64,000 bases of DNA from Trichobilharzia regenti (GCA_944472135.2 OX235264.1:122851809-122915808); one strand, 5' to 3'; numbered from the stretch's first letter, positions 1 to 11,079 are shown. Notes: generated by a model from the sequence alone, not told the origin. Translations and numbers: made by a program.

Positions 1-229
1 AAGACAAGCAAGTAGCCATTTTCACATTTATTCTATTGATGGGGACTATTGCTTGTTGCTGTTAGCCTTCTCTGTGTTCTCACTTAAAGTCCTGTCTTCC
101 CTGTTTCTTATTCTGCATATTTATTAGTTTTCTCTTGTCGATATTCATGTCTGCGTGACATTACGCATAAATCCTCCGCGACGTTAAAATCTCCTAGAGC
201 CTAGCTGACTAGTTCTCTAGCTTATATTT

Positions 230-427
230 TTATATTTTTTTATATTTTTGATTACAGCTTTATTCCACACTGTATTTTTGGTACAAGTATGGAATTTGCA
301 GCGTGGATATCGGTAGCCCGAAATTCGCAGGCCGACCATAGATATCAGGTGTGCGTCGGCGTGGGCTCGAACCCCGGACCATGTGCATGGTCGGCGAGAG
401 TCCTGACCACTGTGTCACCGACGCACA
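230..427 (-). mobile_element. tRNA-derived SINE, family A
   Basis: Read on the minus strand it begins with a tRNA-like head (GTGCGTCGGTG, an A-box-like stretch and a B-box GGTTCGAGCCC), continues with a unique body and ends in an A/T-rich tail. The same roughly 200-bp sequence occurs five more times in this window (about 16,492, 27,543, 40,500, 41,083 and 51,450), so it is a dispersed element and not a tRNA gene. It encodes no protein. Mobilisation by a LINE in trans is inferred. Confidence 0.8.
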
Positions 428-997
428 GATGATCCTTCGTAAGTCGAATGAGTGAAGGTCAGGCCAATCCGCACTTAAACATCAAAGCACAGAAAAGAAA
501 CATATAGCAGTGTATACTCACCACTAATGCTCAAAATGGAATTTGTATTCAGTCTGACTATAAATCCCATAAGAACTTTCGGCTATTTGAGCATTCTTAA
601 AAGACGAAGAATAATTATAGGGGAGAGCTATTTCCATTGAATGTTTCTCTTCAGACTCTACAATTATAAGCCAATTAATTTTAGCATATAATTAAAATAA
701 GTAAGAAAATTTATTCGTTCTAATAATACTTGTCCTGTAATAAACTGGCAATCGTATCTAAAACACGGCATTAAAATGATGTAGAAAATGTTGCCGACGC
801 CTGCTTGTTCTCGTCTGTAAGTATTGAATGAAGACTGATTTAAGAAAATAAGCAATTAGTTAGCACAAGTCACTCGAATTCTTCGAGAAATATAATAAAT
901 AAGGAATAAGGATAGGCGAAATGTAGCATTTGAAAGGTGCGTCGTGTTCATTTTAACTAAATGGACGGCTGGAAAACCATTTCTCGAAATACATTTA

Positions 998-1965
998 ATC
1001 CTAATCCGAAAATTTGGTGGAGATAAGTGGATGACGCTCTCGCAGACACTGTTGGAAGCACAACATACCTCCAGTTTCTTCACACGTATAAAATCCCTAG
1101 TAAAGGAAATGAAATTCACATTTGAATCGGAAAATAAACAAGGAAAATTTGTTATGTTAGATTGTGAAATGAAACGAAAATAAGAAGGTAGACTGCACAC
1201 TAGCGTCTATAGAAAGCCAACGCATTCTAATGGATATTTAGAATTTAATTCATCTCATCTATCTGTAAAGACAGGCTTAATTAAGTAGCTAACAAACTCA
1301 GCATTACAACTAGTAGTACAAGAAAAAACCTTAGTGATGAAATAAAACAGATAGAAGGAATGTAGGTATCATTAGGAAGATCAGAAAAGGCCAAAAGTAA
1401 AATAAAAAAAATAATGGGGAAACTTTTAATGATAACATAATACAGAGACAATATATGGCATTGACAGTGGTTTTACCATATAAGATTGGGACATCTGAGA
1501 CTCTACAAGCTCTGTTGGTTAGAGGACCCTGATGACCCAATTAGTCAAAATAATATAATTTACAAAATACCCTACAATGACTGTGAGGTCAACTGCATAG
1601 GTCAAACTAGTAGACCAGGGCTAGTCAGATTGTCAAAACATAAGAGTTTAGCAAAGCTGGGAATGTTTATTCCCACTCGTGAAGATAAGTTATTTAGAAT
1701 AGTTCAGCACTACATTGCACTGCATATCTTTACACACAACAACATAATAGGGTGAGAAGTGGAGGGTTATAATTCTATAAAGCATAATATAAGTAGATTG
1801 AGAGAGGGGTTGATTACTGAATCCTTGTTCATCGAGTCTACACCCAACACGTGCAACAGCAATGACTTGTCACTCCATAGGGAAATATGGAAAATACTAC
1901 TACCAATCGAAACAAGAGATGGAAAATAATGGAATTATCTAAATGAAGTTAGAAATTTTTGTGAC
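998..1965 (+). pseudogene. Penelope-like element remnant (RT C-terminus plus GIY-YIG)
   Basis: Broken reading frames carry the end of a PLE reverse transcriptase: a stretch near 1,090-1,185 with the F-E-S-E-N and L-D-C-E pattern that follows the YVDD box, then a basic segment with YRKPTHSNGY near 1,210. Near 1,550-1,650 there is a GIY-YIG-type segment (IYKIPYNDC, CIGQTSRPG). The conserved C-terminal tail (RLREGLITESLFIES) lies near 1,795-1,840. The order matches PLEs: RT, linker, GIY-YIG endonuclease. Several stops and frame changes make it a pseudogene. It belongs to the same subfamily as the copy at 11,080-11,640. Confidence 0.75.
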
Positions 1966-2027
1966 TACCTTGGTATGATTATGAAAGCGCTAGATATGGT
2001 GGAGAAGATTTGTAGTCCAGGTGAATG

Positions 2028-2296
2028 CTTTTCATGTGGTTGTGTGCTACGAGCTGGATAGTTAATTCGTGAAGCTTTCATCGCCCTTCTGGAAGATTTC
2101 TTCAGGGCATGCTTCAATTTGAAGGGAGCTTTTAGATTTCTCGAAGGTCGCCAGAAGAAATGATTAATAAACTCGTGAGGAAATCTAAACGTTCACTTCA
2201 AACTGAAGTATGTATTCACTGAAGATGTCACCTAGTAGGGGAACGAAAGCTTCACAAATTAACTATCCAGCCCAGAGAACACAATCACATCAAAAG
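2028..2296. mobile_element. Short fold-back element with about 85-bp inverted ends
   Basis: The left end (2,028-2,112) and the reverse complement of the right end (2,212-2,296) align over about 85 bp at roughly three-quarters identity, both starting CTTTT(C/G)ATGTG. Each arm carries a CTGAAGA ... GAAAGCTTC arrangement, reminiscent of the CUGANGA ... GAAA core that PLE-encoded hammerhead ribozymes use. No ORF is present. A related fragment lies near 22,210-22,275. I infer a non-autonomous, possibly PLE-derived unit; the ribozyme reading is weak because no good stem I was found. Confidence 0.5.
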
Positions 2297-3147
2297 ACCA
2301 GCGCTAACTTGTGCTAAAAACATTGCCATCAGTAAATATTTCTTTATAACAATGTCAGACTTTATTAAAATAAATTTTACCCACAATGTTACTTGAAAAG
2401 TAAAATCTGTGTGACTCAATTTCTGAGAATTTATAAATTCTACTGATGTGTATGGTAGCAAGAAGTGACTAGACTTCTTTCTCTGGTGAACGTATTTCTG
2501 CTTGCATTTTAGGGAATCGGTGTAGCTTTCAAATGTGTATCGAGTTCCAATTACAATTTATTTCGGCTGTTAATGAATACTGAGATAGGTCTTTTCAAAA
2601 CTGCCAGGTACGCTATTATTAGACTGTTACTACTTTATATTACATCTTTGTTCAGCAGCAGTGGTTGCTGTTTCCCGGTAGGAAAGAATTAAATTCTCCC
2701 GGCAACAGTCAGTGTAAATGGAAGTGATGTCTTGCTTTTCAGAAGCAGTCAGCTATCCCAAGCATTTCATCTTTCAGACTCGGTATCAAAACAAAGCACG
2801 ACAAAACATTCGCTGTCAAGCCTTGGAGTTAAAAACTCTCTGAATTAATCATCATCATCATTATTATTCCCCAGGATTACGAATATAACATTTGACTTTG
2901 GTAATACATTTTCACTCCATCTTGTCCTCCGCATAGTATTCACCAAGAGTAGGCATAAGTTTTAATTTCGTCTTCACACGTCCTTTACCCTGAGTCATCT
3001 TAATCCTCTTCAGTAGTCGGTGCTATTGGTATAACAGATAATTCGTATTATAGAAAAAATATTCATTCAGACATCTATAAAACATAAAATAATACAGCAG
3101 AGAATATCCTTTTAAATAATTTTCTCTTCTGGATCTACAATTATATA

Positions 3148-3155
3148 TGTATGTT

Positions 3156-3182
<27 letters not shown>
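3148..3182. repeat. (AT)n microsatellite
   Basis: An alternating TA run directly upstream of the hammerhead-SINE composite. Similar runs occur near 46,676-46,702 and 47,296-47,316. Confidence 0.9.
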
Positions 3183-3187
<5 letters not shown>

Positions 3188-3214
3188 TCTAAATTAGTAG
3201 TCAATAGCAATATT

Positions 3215-3970
3215 TTCTATAGTTTTGGTTTGTAAGGATTAGTTATGTTTTACGAGTTGATCACGGATTGATATCAGTTAGAGAACCATTGAAAACCAGG
3301 GAGTACTGGACAGCTGCTGTTTCATCCTAGTTTGGGAATCATCGGCAGTACGCACCCACTGGGTTTCGAACCCAGGACCTTCCGGTTACAAGGCAAGCTC
3401 GTATACCATTCAGCCACTGGGACCCGATTCAATGGCTCGTGAATTCTAACTTCTACCAATTCGTGATTTAGCGCGACCCCAACCATTGTCGTTGGTGGGA
3501 CATCCATCCACACACGTGACATCTAATTGGACCTCACTGGTCACGACTTCTCACTAGAACTCAGGAAACTCCAACCTGTAGCAAGTCACTAGCGAGCATC
3601 AGATTAACTTTCTATAGTTTTGGTTTGTAAGGATTAGTTATGTTTTACGGGTTGATCACGGATTGATATCAGTTAGAGAACCATTGAAAACTAGGGAGTA
3701 CTGGACAGCTGCTGTTTCATCCTAGTTTGGGAATCATCGGCAGTACGCTAAATCACGAAGTGGTAGAAGTTAGAATTCACGAGCCATTGAATCGGGTCCC
3801 AGTGGCTGAATGGTATACGAGCTTGCCTTGTAACCGGTAGGTCCTGGGTTCGAAACCCAGTGGGTGCGTTCTGCCGATGATTCCCAAACTAGGATGAAAC
3901 AGCAGCTGTCCAGTACTCCCTGGTTTTCAATGGTTCTCTAACTGATATCAATCCGTGATCAACTCGTAAA
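3215..3970. mobile_element. Composite fold-back SINE carrying hammerhead-ribozyme motifs
   Basis: The 756-bp insert is flanked by a perfect 12-bp target duplication (AATAGCAATATT at 3,203-3,214 and 3,971-3,982). Inside are a tRNA-like head on the minus strand (B-box near 3,360-3,375), a second on the plus strand (near 3,840-3,860), and three hammerhead-like motifs: 3,303-3,351 (-), 3,700-3,748 (-) and 3,868-3,916 (+). In the plus motif, stem I pairs 3,868-3,873 with 3,911-3,916, the core reads CCGATGA ... GAA, and stem III closes CAG/CTG with predicted cleavage after 3,910. The U at core position 4 is C, which should weaken cleavage. The outer halves are near-perfect inverted repeats. The design matches schistosome Sm-alpha-type SINEs. 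Confidence 0.8.
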
Positions 3971-3995
3971 AATAGCAATATTAGTATATTACTGT

Positions 3996-4660
3996 GTATT
4001 ATTGTTCATTTAGGTTCCTAGTGGAACATAGGGCTTCAACTGCACGTCTCCACTTGCTTCTGTCTTCTGCTGTACTTTTCACCTGCATCTATTTTAGTCC
4101 ATACTCTTTCAACTCCTCTTCACACTACTTCCTTCATGTAAACCCTGGGCGACCAACTCGTCGCTTCCCTTCCGGGTTCCACTTGAGGGCCTGACGCGCG
4201 CGATGTCACCAAGTGGCCTCCTCAGCCACTGTCCAATCCATCTCCACTTTCTCCTGCATATTTATTGGACGGTTGGTTCTTGTCTTGTTTCTTCTCATAT
4301 TTCCTTGTTGGTGATTCTTTCTGGCCATCTAATCTTCAATATAGAGCGAAGACAGTTGTTGGTTGATGAACGTCTGCAACAGACTGCTGGAAATATTCTT
4401 TGTGCCCGGCCCGCCAAGTTTCTGATCCGTATAGAAGAACTGACTAGACGTTTGTACTGAAAATAAGACTGGATTTTGTTGTTGAAGCTGAGTGATGAAG
4501 ATTTCCAGATTGGTTTCAGGTTGATGAATGTGTTTCTCGCTCACCTTCCCGATTGTGGCTCGATTTGGCATCGTCGTCCGTTACAACTGCCCCTAGTTGA
4601 GACAATGCTCCCTAGATAATGGAATGAAGTGACCTCTTTCAAATTCCTCCCTCGCCTCAA
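3996..4660 (-). pseudogene. RTE-type LINE 3' fragment
   Basis: The minus strand matches the C-terminal third of the RTE ORF at 12,161-14,545: the terminal tail after the reverse transcriptase (Trp-rich segment, the run with two Arg-rich blocks, and the end just before the stop). Numerous indels split it among frames. It ends at the same 3' junction (TTCCTAGTGGAACATAGGGC on plus) as the other RTE copies. Non-functional relic. Confidence 0.75.
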
Positions 4661-4684
4661 TTACTAGCTCGCTAGCTTTATAGC

Positions 4685-4775
4685 CAGTCTCAAGCCCGGA
4701 TAAAGAGGAAGGGTTGAAACGTGTTGCTGGCAACTCCACCCCCAAAACCTAACCGAATTGCTTCAGAAACTTCAA
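4685..4775 (+). mobile_element. SINE family C tail fragment
   Basis: The segment from ATAAAGAGGAAGG through GCTTCAGAAACTTCAA matches the body of family C SINEs at 10,110-10,340 and 43,537-43,760. The tRNA-like head is missing. Short relic at the junction between RTE and PLE fragments. Confidence 0.45.
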
Positions 4776-4849
4776 CGCACAATAACAATATTAGCTTTTT
4801 TAAAATACTATCAATTCTCGTTGAATTTTCTAATATCACCCCGCGTGAT

Positions 4850-5075
4850 TGGTTAAGTAAACCACAAACAAAATTTATTCGTATCACAATTCTACCTCAT
4901 CTTGTGGATACAGAACACAAGATTTACGTTAACCAGGCTGTCAGGGTCATTTACCGTGGACCAACAAATTTCAACTTCGCCTTAAGAGTTCGACTACGAA
5001 ATATTGCTTAGGCTGTTGGGATCCATATTAAAGAGTTAATTTGTGCATCTGAAAATGTTAGTTGAGACATTGTCC
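4850..5075 (+). pseudogene. Penelope-like element C-terminal fragment
   Basis: The translated segment contains HLVDTEHKIYVNQA, VIYRGPTNF and RVRLRNIA, the post-GIY-YIG tail of PLE proteins (compare residues about 470-525 of the ORF at 17,318-18,925). Only this tail survives. Confidence 0.75.
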
Positions 5076-5417
5076 TTACCTTGACCATCTTCGTTTGAAT
5101 GATCCTGAATTATTTTGTAGAAATTTCCTTAATTCTATTTTATATTCTATTCAGGGAATATACACATTAGGTCACAGGAGTTATTAAGAAGACAGTTGCA
5201 GCGAAGAAAAGTTTCTTTTCGCAAAAGTCCTATTCTATTTGCTACTATATCTTTGTTATTATTATAATTTAAGCATCTTCAATGAAATGTAGTTCCAATG
5301 TGGTTTTACTTAACAAATCAATATTATTTAAAGAACACTAGCATTGCTATTGACTACTATTTTAGAAGATTCTATGGATATAAAGATATGTATAACTGTT
5401 GAGTCAGAATAGGAATC

Positions 5418-6566
5418 TACCAAAAAAGATATTCTTTGCTCAGTTAATTCTTATTATTCAAATTCCACGCAATGGATCATACATCTTTAGGCATAAATCT
5501 GGCCTAAACAAACTAGTTAGCACTCACGAGATGTGCAACATAGATGGCACTGAAATTGAAACCAAGTCGGAAGTTAAATACCTAGGCGTCACTCTATCTT
5601 CTGATCTTTCCTGGTCGTCTCATATCTTGACGATTTCCAAGAAAATATACCGACTACCTTCTACATCAAGAAGTTAAGACATTCTGGTGTAACCAACCCT
5701 TACTCCTACAATTTGTTAACTCCCGTATTCTGCCTATTATTCTCTATTGCTCCCCCTTAGTCTTTCCTGGGCTATTAAAGAAAGACTATACCTTATTACG
5801 TAGGATGTTAAAGGTTGTCAGCAGGGTAAGCAGTTCGCCACTTAGCCAGCTTGTGAATATTCTGGTGGACAGGCACATGGACTCATGTGAAAAATGGGCG
5901 AAATCCATTTTATCTGACTCACAACACCCTCTACATTCACAGCTCTCCCCATCTATCTCTTCAGGGAAAACCAGAAGCCTATATAGGAAACTATGTGCCC
6001 GCACCAGTAAGTACAAAAACTCATCCATACCCTACCAAGCTCGAGTTCTGTTCGATAAAGAAAGCGTTAGGCGGGAAACCTTTAACTTATTAAACAGTCA
6101 GTAGAACAAATAGATCTCGTCTTCCCAAGTCACATCATTTACAGGTACAACGTTTTCTCTCTACCTTTTTCTTGTTATGTGTTGTTTTGTTTCTCTTTTC
6201 CTTGCAAACTCTACTTAAAACATTCTTGTTCGTTCTTTCATACTCTGTATATCTCGACCATTTTGCTATCGCTTACGCCAGTAAATATGCTAAACACCTT
6301 CAAACACCCTGTTTAAATTTTGGCTTTGCTACCGACATGCCAATATGTTGTTGTCAAAACTGACTGAGATAACTTTAATCTATGTAGAACTATATTTATT
6401 CTTAATGTACTAACTGGATGCAGTATTGTAGTAAATGCTGAGAATTCCATTCTGTATCACAAGTACTGATTTGGAATAAAGCTTATCTTATCTTATCTTA
6501 CCAAAAAAGATATTCTTTGCTCAATTAATTCTTATTATTCAAATTCCACGCAATGGATCATACATC
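5418..6566 (+). mobile_element. CR1-like LINE 3' end with 68-bp target duplication
   Basis: The insert occupies about 5,486-6,498 and is bracketed by 68-bp direct repeats (5,418-5,485 and 6,499-6,566) that differ at about one base. It encodes the end of a CR1/SR1-type reverse transcriptase: an EVKYLGVTLSSDLSWSSHI block near 5,570-5,625, then a leucine-rich tail ending near 6,104. The 3' UTR finishes with an AATAAAG signal and a (TTATC)n repeat, the simple-repeat 3' end typical of CR1-clade LINEs. It is heavily 5' truncated and shows frame changes near 5,675 and 5,800. The unusually long duplication marks the exact insertion. Confidence 0.8.
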
Positions 6567-6802
6567 AATATGCTTCTTTGAATGATTTTACCATTATGAA
6601 ATTCAAACTGTTTGAAAAGAATCTTCTTAAAAACGTCTTCTCCCTACTTATTTGGTGATAAGAATAGAGAAGGATTTATCTGATACAAGTATGCCTGAAA
6701 TAAATAGCATACGCTGAGATAGTTTTATAAGAACTGGAAAGAAGCATTATTTCCTTTTATCGATCGTATTGTCTGACAAATATTGATTACCAGTATTGTG
6801 AA

Positions 6803-7267
6803 TTACCTATCACTCAACAAATATGTAGGAGAGAATGGAGATGGTCCAGGTGCACAATGAGGTGCACAATGCCAAATGACATTGCGATCCAGGCAATTCC
6901 TCAAGATGAACTCAAGTGGGAAACGATGGGTTGAAGTTTTGAGCAAAACAGATAGGAGATCATGTGAGTAGGAGTTCAAAGCTTTTGGGCCCTCGTAGGA
7001 ACCAACTCGCAAGGACCGAAGAGAACAGGACAAAGTGTAGGCGTGCTGTTGAAGCCGTAAGTTCCACTCGGGAATAATAATAAGAACTCTAAGCGCCACC
7101 ACGATGTTAGCCACAATTGATTTACTGGATCTGATGCCACCGAACATGTATGACAGCCAGAGAAAGGACGATGACCATCTAGATGAAAGCAATATGAAAT
7201 AAATTTGCGCTAGGCTAACGTTTAGAAATCGTAGTAGACAACACTGATAATCAGAAATCAAGCGCAC
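6803..7267 (-). CDS. Unrecognised 154-codon open frame
   Basis: An uninterrupted ATG-to-stop frame in otherwise stop-rich DNA. The first 70 residues are hydrophobic (possible membrane segments near residues 15-45 and 53-70), the rest is mixed with a Cys/Pro-rich end. I recognise no domain. There are no clear splice signals and it abuts a fold-back SINE at 7,323. It may be a chance ORF or part of an undescribed repeat; a real gene is possible but not supported. Confidence 0.2.
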   Translation of the reverse strand: MRLISDYQCCLLRFLNVSLAQIYFILLSSRWSSSFLWLSYMFGGIRSSKSIVANIVVALRVLIIIPEWNLRLQQHAYTLSCSLRSLRVGSYEGPKALNSYSHDLLSVLLKTSTHRFPLEFILRNCLDRNVIWHCAPHCAPGPSPFSPTYLLSDR

Positions 7268-7322
7268 TACAGCAAGTTATAACGGAATAGCGGAACACAA
7301 ATCGTGGTCACATTACAGTTCG

Positions 7323-7636
7323 AGTTACTGTACGTGGTTATTTATTAGAGTTTTACGCGTTGATCACGGATTGATATCAGTTAGAGAACCATTGAAAACC
7401 AGGGAGTACTGGACAGCTGCTGTTTCATCCTAGTTTGGGAATCATCGACTGTACGCACCCACTGGGATTCGAACCCGGGACCTTCGGGTTACATAGCAAG
7501 CTCGTACTGCCGATGATTCCCAAACTAGGATAAAACAGCAGCTGTCCAGTACGCCCTAGTTTTCAATGGTTCTCTAACTGATATCAATCCGTGATCAACG
7601 CGTAAAACTCTAATAAATAACCACGTACACTAACTG
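7323..7636. mobile_element. Near-perfect fold-back hammerhead SINE
   Basis: Arms at about 7,323-7,456 and 7,503-7,636 are inverted copies of each other with a spacer of roughly 46 bp that holds a B-box-like GGGATTCGAACCC. The right arm carries a plus-strand hammerhead: stem I 7,504-7,509 with 7,547-7,552, core CCGATGA at 7,510-7,516, predicted cleavage after 7,546. The conserved GAA is GATAAAA here, so G12 is lost and the motif should be inactive. The inverted symmetry extends through the element ends into TTATTTATTAGAG sequence on both sides. Confidence 0.8.
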
Positions 7637-8384
7637 GAACAGAGGAAGAAGACAGTTTTGTTGAAATGATTTCTTATCGATTGAATTCCTAATAATAATG
7701 TGGAAGATGCAGGCTGGAATGAAAAAATTTCAGTTTCATTTCCACTGAAACGAAGCTACTTTAATATTAAAATGAATAACAATTTTATATTGTAGTCCAT
7801 ACTACTTACAGAAGTCTATAAGTAGCATACTGGCAGAAATTCAGTGCAAACTGACAGAAAACAGGATTCATGCGTCAGTGAAATTCAACTCAGTATCAGC
7901 ATAATCGACAAACCTGTCTGTTGATCTGGAAGTCTTGGTTTTGTCTCCCCGTTAGCTCATAGATGAAAACCATTGAAGAGACTGTGACTAAGACGAACTG
8001 CTCCATTCTAACTGGTTGTGCGACTGCTGTTGTTTGTGAGGGAACCTGCATTGACACAAATTGAAGTTTTGACATGAATTACCGTTGAAAAATTAGTTTG
8101 ACGATATGGCCGATCGCAATAGCAAATTTCTACTTATTTTCTTCATTATCGGCTGAAAAATATTCGATTCAATATGAAAATGAATTAATCGCATAGGTGG
8201 TTTAATTAACTTGATATTATCCAATGCTTGTCGTCAATGAATATGATTTAAGTGAATGTTACTGACAAATGACATGTGCTGTCTCATGTAGATATGGCTT
8301 GCTAACGATTTTCGGTATGCCAGGGGTCCTACATTCAACGACTTCTTGATTTTCAAGTATTGGTTTTGTAGGGATTTTGTTTGA

Positions 8385-8590
8385 TTGCATGGAGGATTTA
8401 ATCATGAGCTGACATCAGTTAGAGAACCACTGGAAATCCTGGAAGTACTGGATAGCTGTCTCATCCTAGTTTCAATCCCGTGGGTGCGTACTGGTGAAGA
8501 GCCTCAAACTAGGACGAAACAACTGTCCAGTACTCTCAGGTTTTCCAGCTGTTTTCTAACTGATGTCAGCGCATGATTAAATCCTCCATG
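8385..8590. mobile_element. Compact fold-back hammerhead SINE
   Basis: Inverted arms at about 8,395-8,470 and 8,500-8,587 flank a short GGGTGCG spacer. The plus-strand motif at 8,488-8,533 has perfect stem I (GTACTG/CAGTAC), stem II CCT/AGG, and an intact GAAA. Core position 3 is G instead of C, a change that normally abolishes hammerhead cleavage. A 63-codon frame that spans it is incidental. Confidence 0.7.
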
Positions 8591-8769
8591 ACTTCTTGAT
8601 TTAGTTGTGACCTCTGAAATGGATTTTGTTTTCTCATTTCTAGATGAACTTTTTGAATTTTTCATGACTGATGACATATTTGTATCGCCTGACAGCCATT
8701 GTGATGGATGGCTGTTAGTTTAAACGCCTATTAATACATACGTGAAAATCACGAAATCCTTCGAAGTGA

Positions 8770-9600
8770 AGACGGGAATATGACAAGGCAGTTTAACATC
8801 TCACATGATTTTCTTGACTGCAGTAGACTGCATAATGTAACAGATAGCTGTCAACGCGGAAACAGGAGCATCTGGACTTCGCTGATGATGTATGTCTGAT
8901 TTCCCAAAAATTGAAAGATATGCATTTGAGAAGCAACATGGATAGGACTTCAGGTGAACATAGAAAACAACAGAGGTGATGAAGATTTCTGGCCAACAGC
9001 AACAGCGACAACAACAGACAATAATCATTATAAATAGCTGAAATCTAAAGGAATCAATCTTCTTCGCCTAACTAGCAACTTTGTCTCAACTGATGGCGGA
9101 ATTTATGGGGATATCAAAGCGAGGATAGGGAAAGTAAGACAAGCCTTTGTTTCTCTCAAGCCTTTTTGAAGATCAACAGCACACAGCATGAAAAATAAGA
9201 TAAGGATTTTCAATTACAATATTCGGATCAGCGACTTAGCGCATCATGAAGAGCACTTCAAACAAACTACAGACTTTCATCAATAGCTGTCTTCCCTTAA
9301 TACAAAAGATCAGATGGCCAGTGAGAAAAGATCAGCAACAGGGATGTCTAGGAACGAACTAGACAGGAACTCATTGTGCAACAAATGTGCTGGAGGAAAT
9401 GGATTGGAAGGAAGTCATCAACTGACATCATATACCAGGCCATCACACGAGTGGAACCCTATTCGGAAGCGGCAAGTTGGTTATCAATGAGACGTTGACC
9501 TCGAGAAGAAGGTGATGTAAAGATGAGATAAAAACACTTGAGCACATGTGGAGCTAGGTGGAAACTTTGGCGGAGAACCGGACGTAATGTAGATCTGCGA
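8770..9600 (+). pseudogene. RTE-type LINE fragment, degenerate
   Basis: The plus strand recalls the RTE reverse transcriptase from the FADD box (DFADDVCLISQKL near 8,876-8,920) through the YLG block and the Trp/Arg-rich tail to near 9,600. Frameshifts and stops occur throughout. Compare the intact frame at 12,161-14,545. Confidence 0.65.
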
Positions 9601-10109
9601 CTGGAGTCCTATATTTCCATAAAAACTAAGAAGACATGTGATTTATTTTTCACTTGCGCTAGTTATATTAACATCGATATTATTTAGTTTGCAATTCTTG
9701 TAGTATTTGAGTTTTTCCACTCGTCTTGTGATAATTATTTTTCTAACCGATGTAATTGTACCAAGTTGTGTTTTATCTTAATTTCATATCCAAGTATGTA
9801 GAGTCTTCAGCTGAAGGTGAGTTCTAGCAAAATTTGATGAATTCATTAAACCCCGCTTTATAAACACCTTTATTTCGCCTGTTTTAAAATCACATAGGGA
9901 AATAAATATTACCGATTTTGAATTAATTGGTAAATTTTATTAGTCATAATGTGTTTGTCAATTGCTCATCCATTTGAGTATGAGGGTTTACGAAATTCCC
10001 TTGGAGGTACTCAACAGTTAGCGAACACATTACTATTGACCAAATATATCAACTAATAAAAATTATTCATGTATGACAAGAAAGGTTCAAATTACTAGTC
10101 AACAAAATT

Positions 10110-10340
10110 GCTCCTTCACGTTCCCCAGTCAAACATAGGGCTTCAAGCTAGTTGCTTGAAGATCCTGTAGCAGCGTTTATTTTTTACAGGATGGGATTCC
10201 TAGCCTCATGTCCAACCTTTCTTCTTTACCAGGATTATTTCTGGCTCAGCGAGGTAAAGGAGTGCGTCCATGGCCGGGGATCGAACCCCGGACCATGTGC
10301 ATAGTCGGCGAGCGTCCTAACCGCTATACCACCGACGCAC
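10110..10340 (-). mobile_element. tRNA-derived SINE, family C
   Basis: Minus-strand tRNA-like head (GTGCGTCGGTGG, an A-box-like stretch, B-box GGTTCGATCCC) followed by a body with TAAAGAAGAAAGG and a tail with CTTCAAGCAACTAGC. It shares its head with family A but has a different body. The partner at 10,548-10,745 lies about 200 bp away in opposite orientation. Confidence 0.7.
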
Positions 10341-10547
10341 CGAAGGAGAGGGCTCTCGAGTGGTTGCGCCACAAGTTGATCCTGCATGCCGTTCTCGTCT
10401 CGCAAGAGGCAAGGATGCGTGTGTTTGGCTCTCCTGAAAACCAATACCCAGTCAATGGGTGTATCGTGGTGTGAAGGGAGATGTAAACTAAAAACCAATC
10501 ACGTCGATGGTTGTCATGAGATATCAGTATATATCACACCCACATAG

Positions 10548-10745
10548 CGTCGGTGGCACAGCAGTAAAATGGTCGACAATTACGCCTCATGTGTTTCCAG
10601 ATTCGATTTTCAGCCAACGCACTGCCTTATCTCGCTAAGGCTGGTAAAGAGGGAAGGTAGATCATGAAACTAGCAACGCAATCCCGTAAAAATAATTACT
10701 ATTGCTACAGAAACTTCAAGCCACTAGATTGAAGCTTTATATATA
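10548..10745 (+). mobile_element. Degenerate SINE, family C
   Basis: Begins AGCGTCGGTGGCACAGCAG and continues into the family C body (CTGGTAAAGAGGGAAGGTAG, GCTACAGAAACTTCAAGCC). The B-box is poorly preserved (AGATTCGATTTT). Confidence 0.6.
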
Positions 10746-11079
10746 AATAAGTAGGTATATTTCTAAAAATATTCTTGAGTAAGTAAAACATTCTAGCATG
10801 TTATCAATTACTGAATCTAATGTCCTCTTGATATGGAATTATGAAAGCAAAAACAAAAAAAATAATTATCACAGAGCTTAAACACTTTAGACAATCACGA
10901 AAACATAAACGTAAAACAGGAGAAGACTATCTATACAAGGGGAATGGTAAGGGAAACGTGAAAATAAAAATAAACTAAATAGTGAAAGTGATAATAATAA
11001 TAAAAGTAGTGGTAATATCATTGATGACATGCATGTCAAACATGAGCAAGATAATGATAATACCAACAATAGGGATTCA

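Noticed and set aside
3150..3182. Regulatory AT-rich island
   Set aside because: A simple alternating AT microsatellite with no gene nearby.
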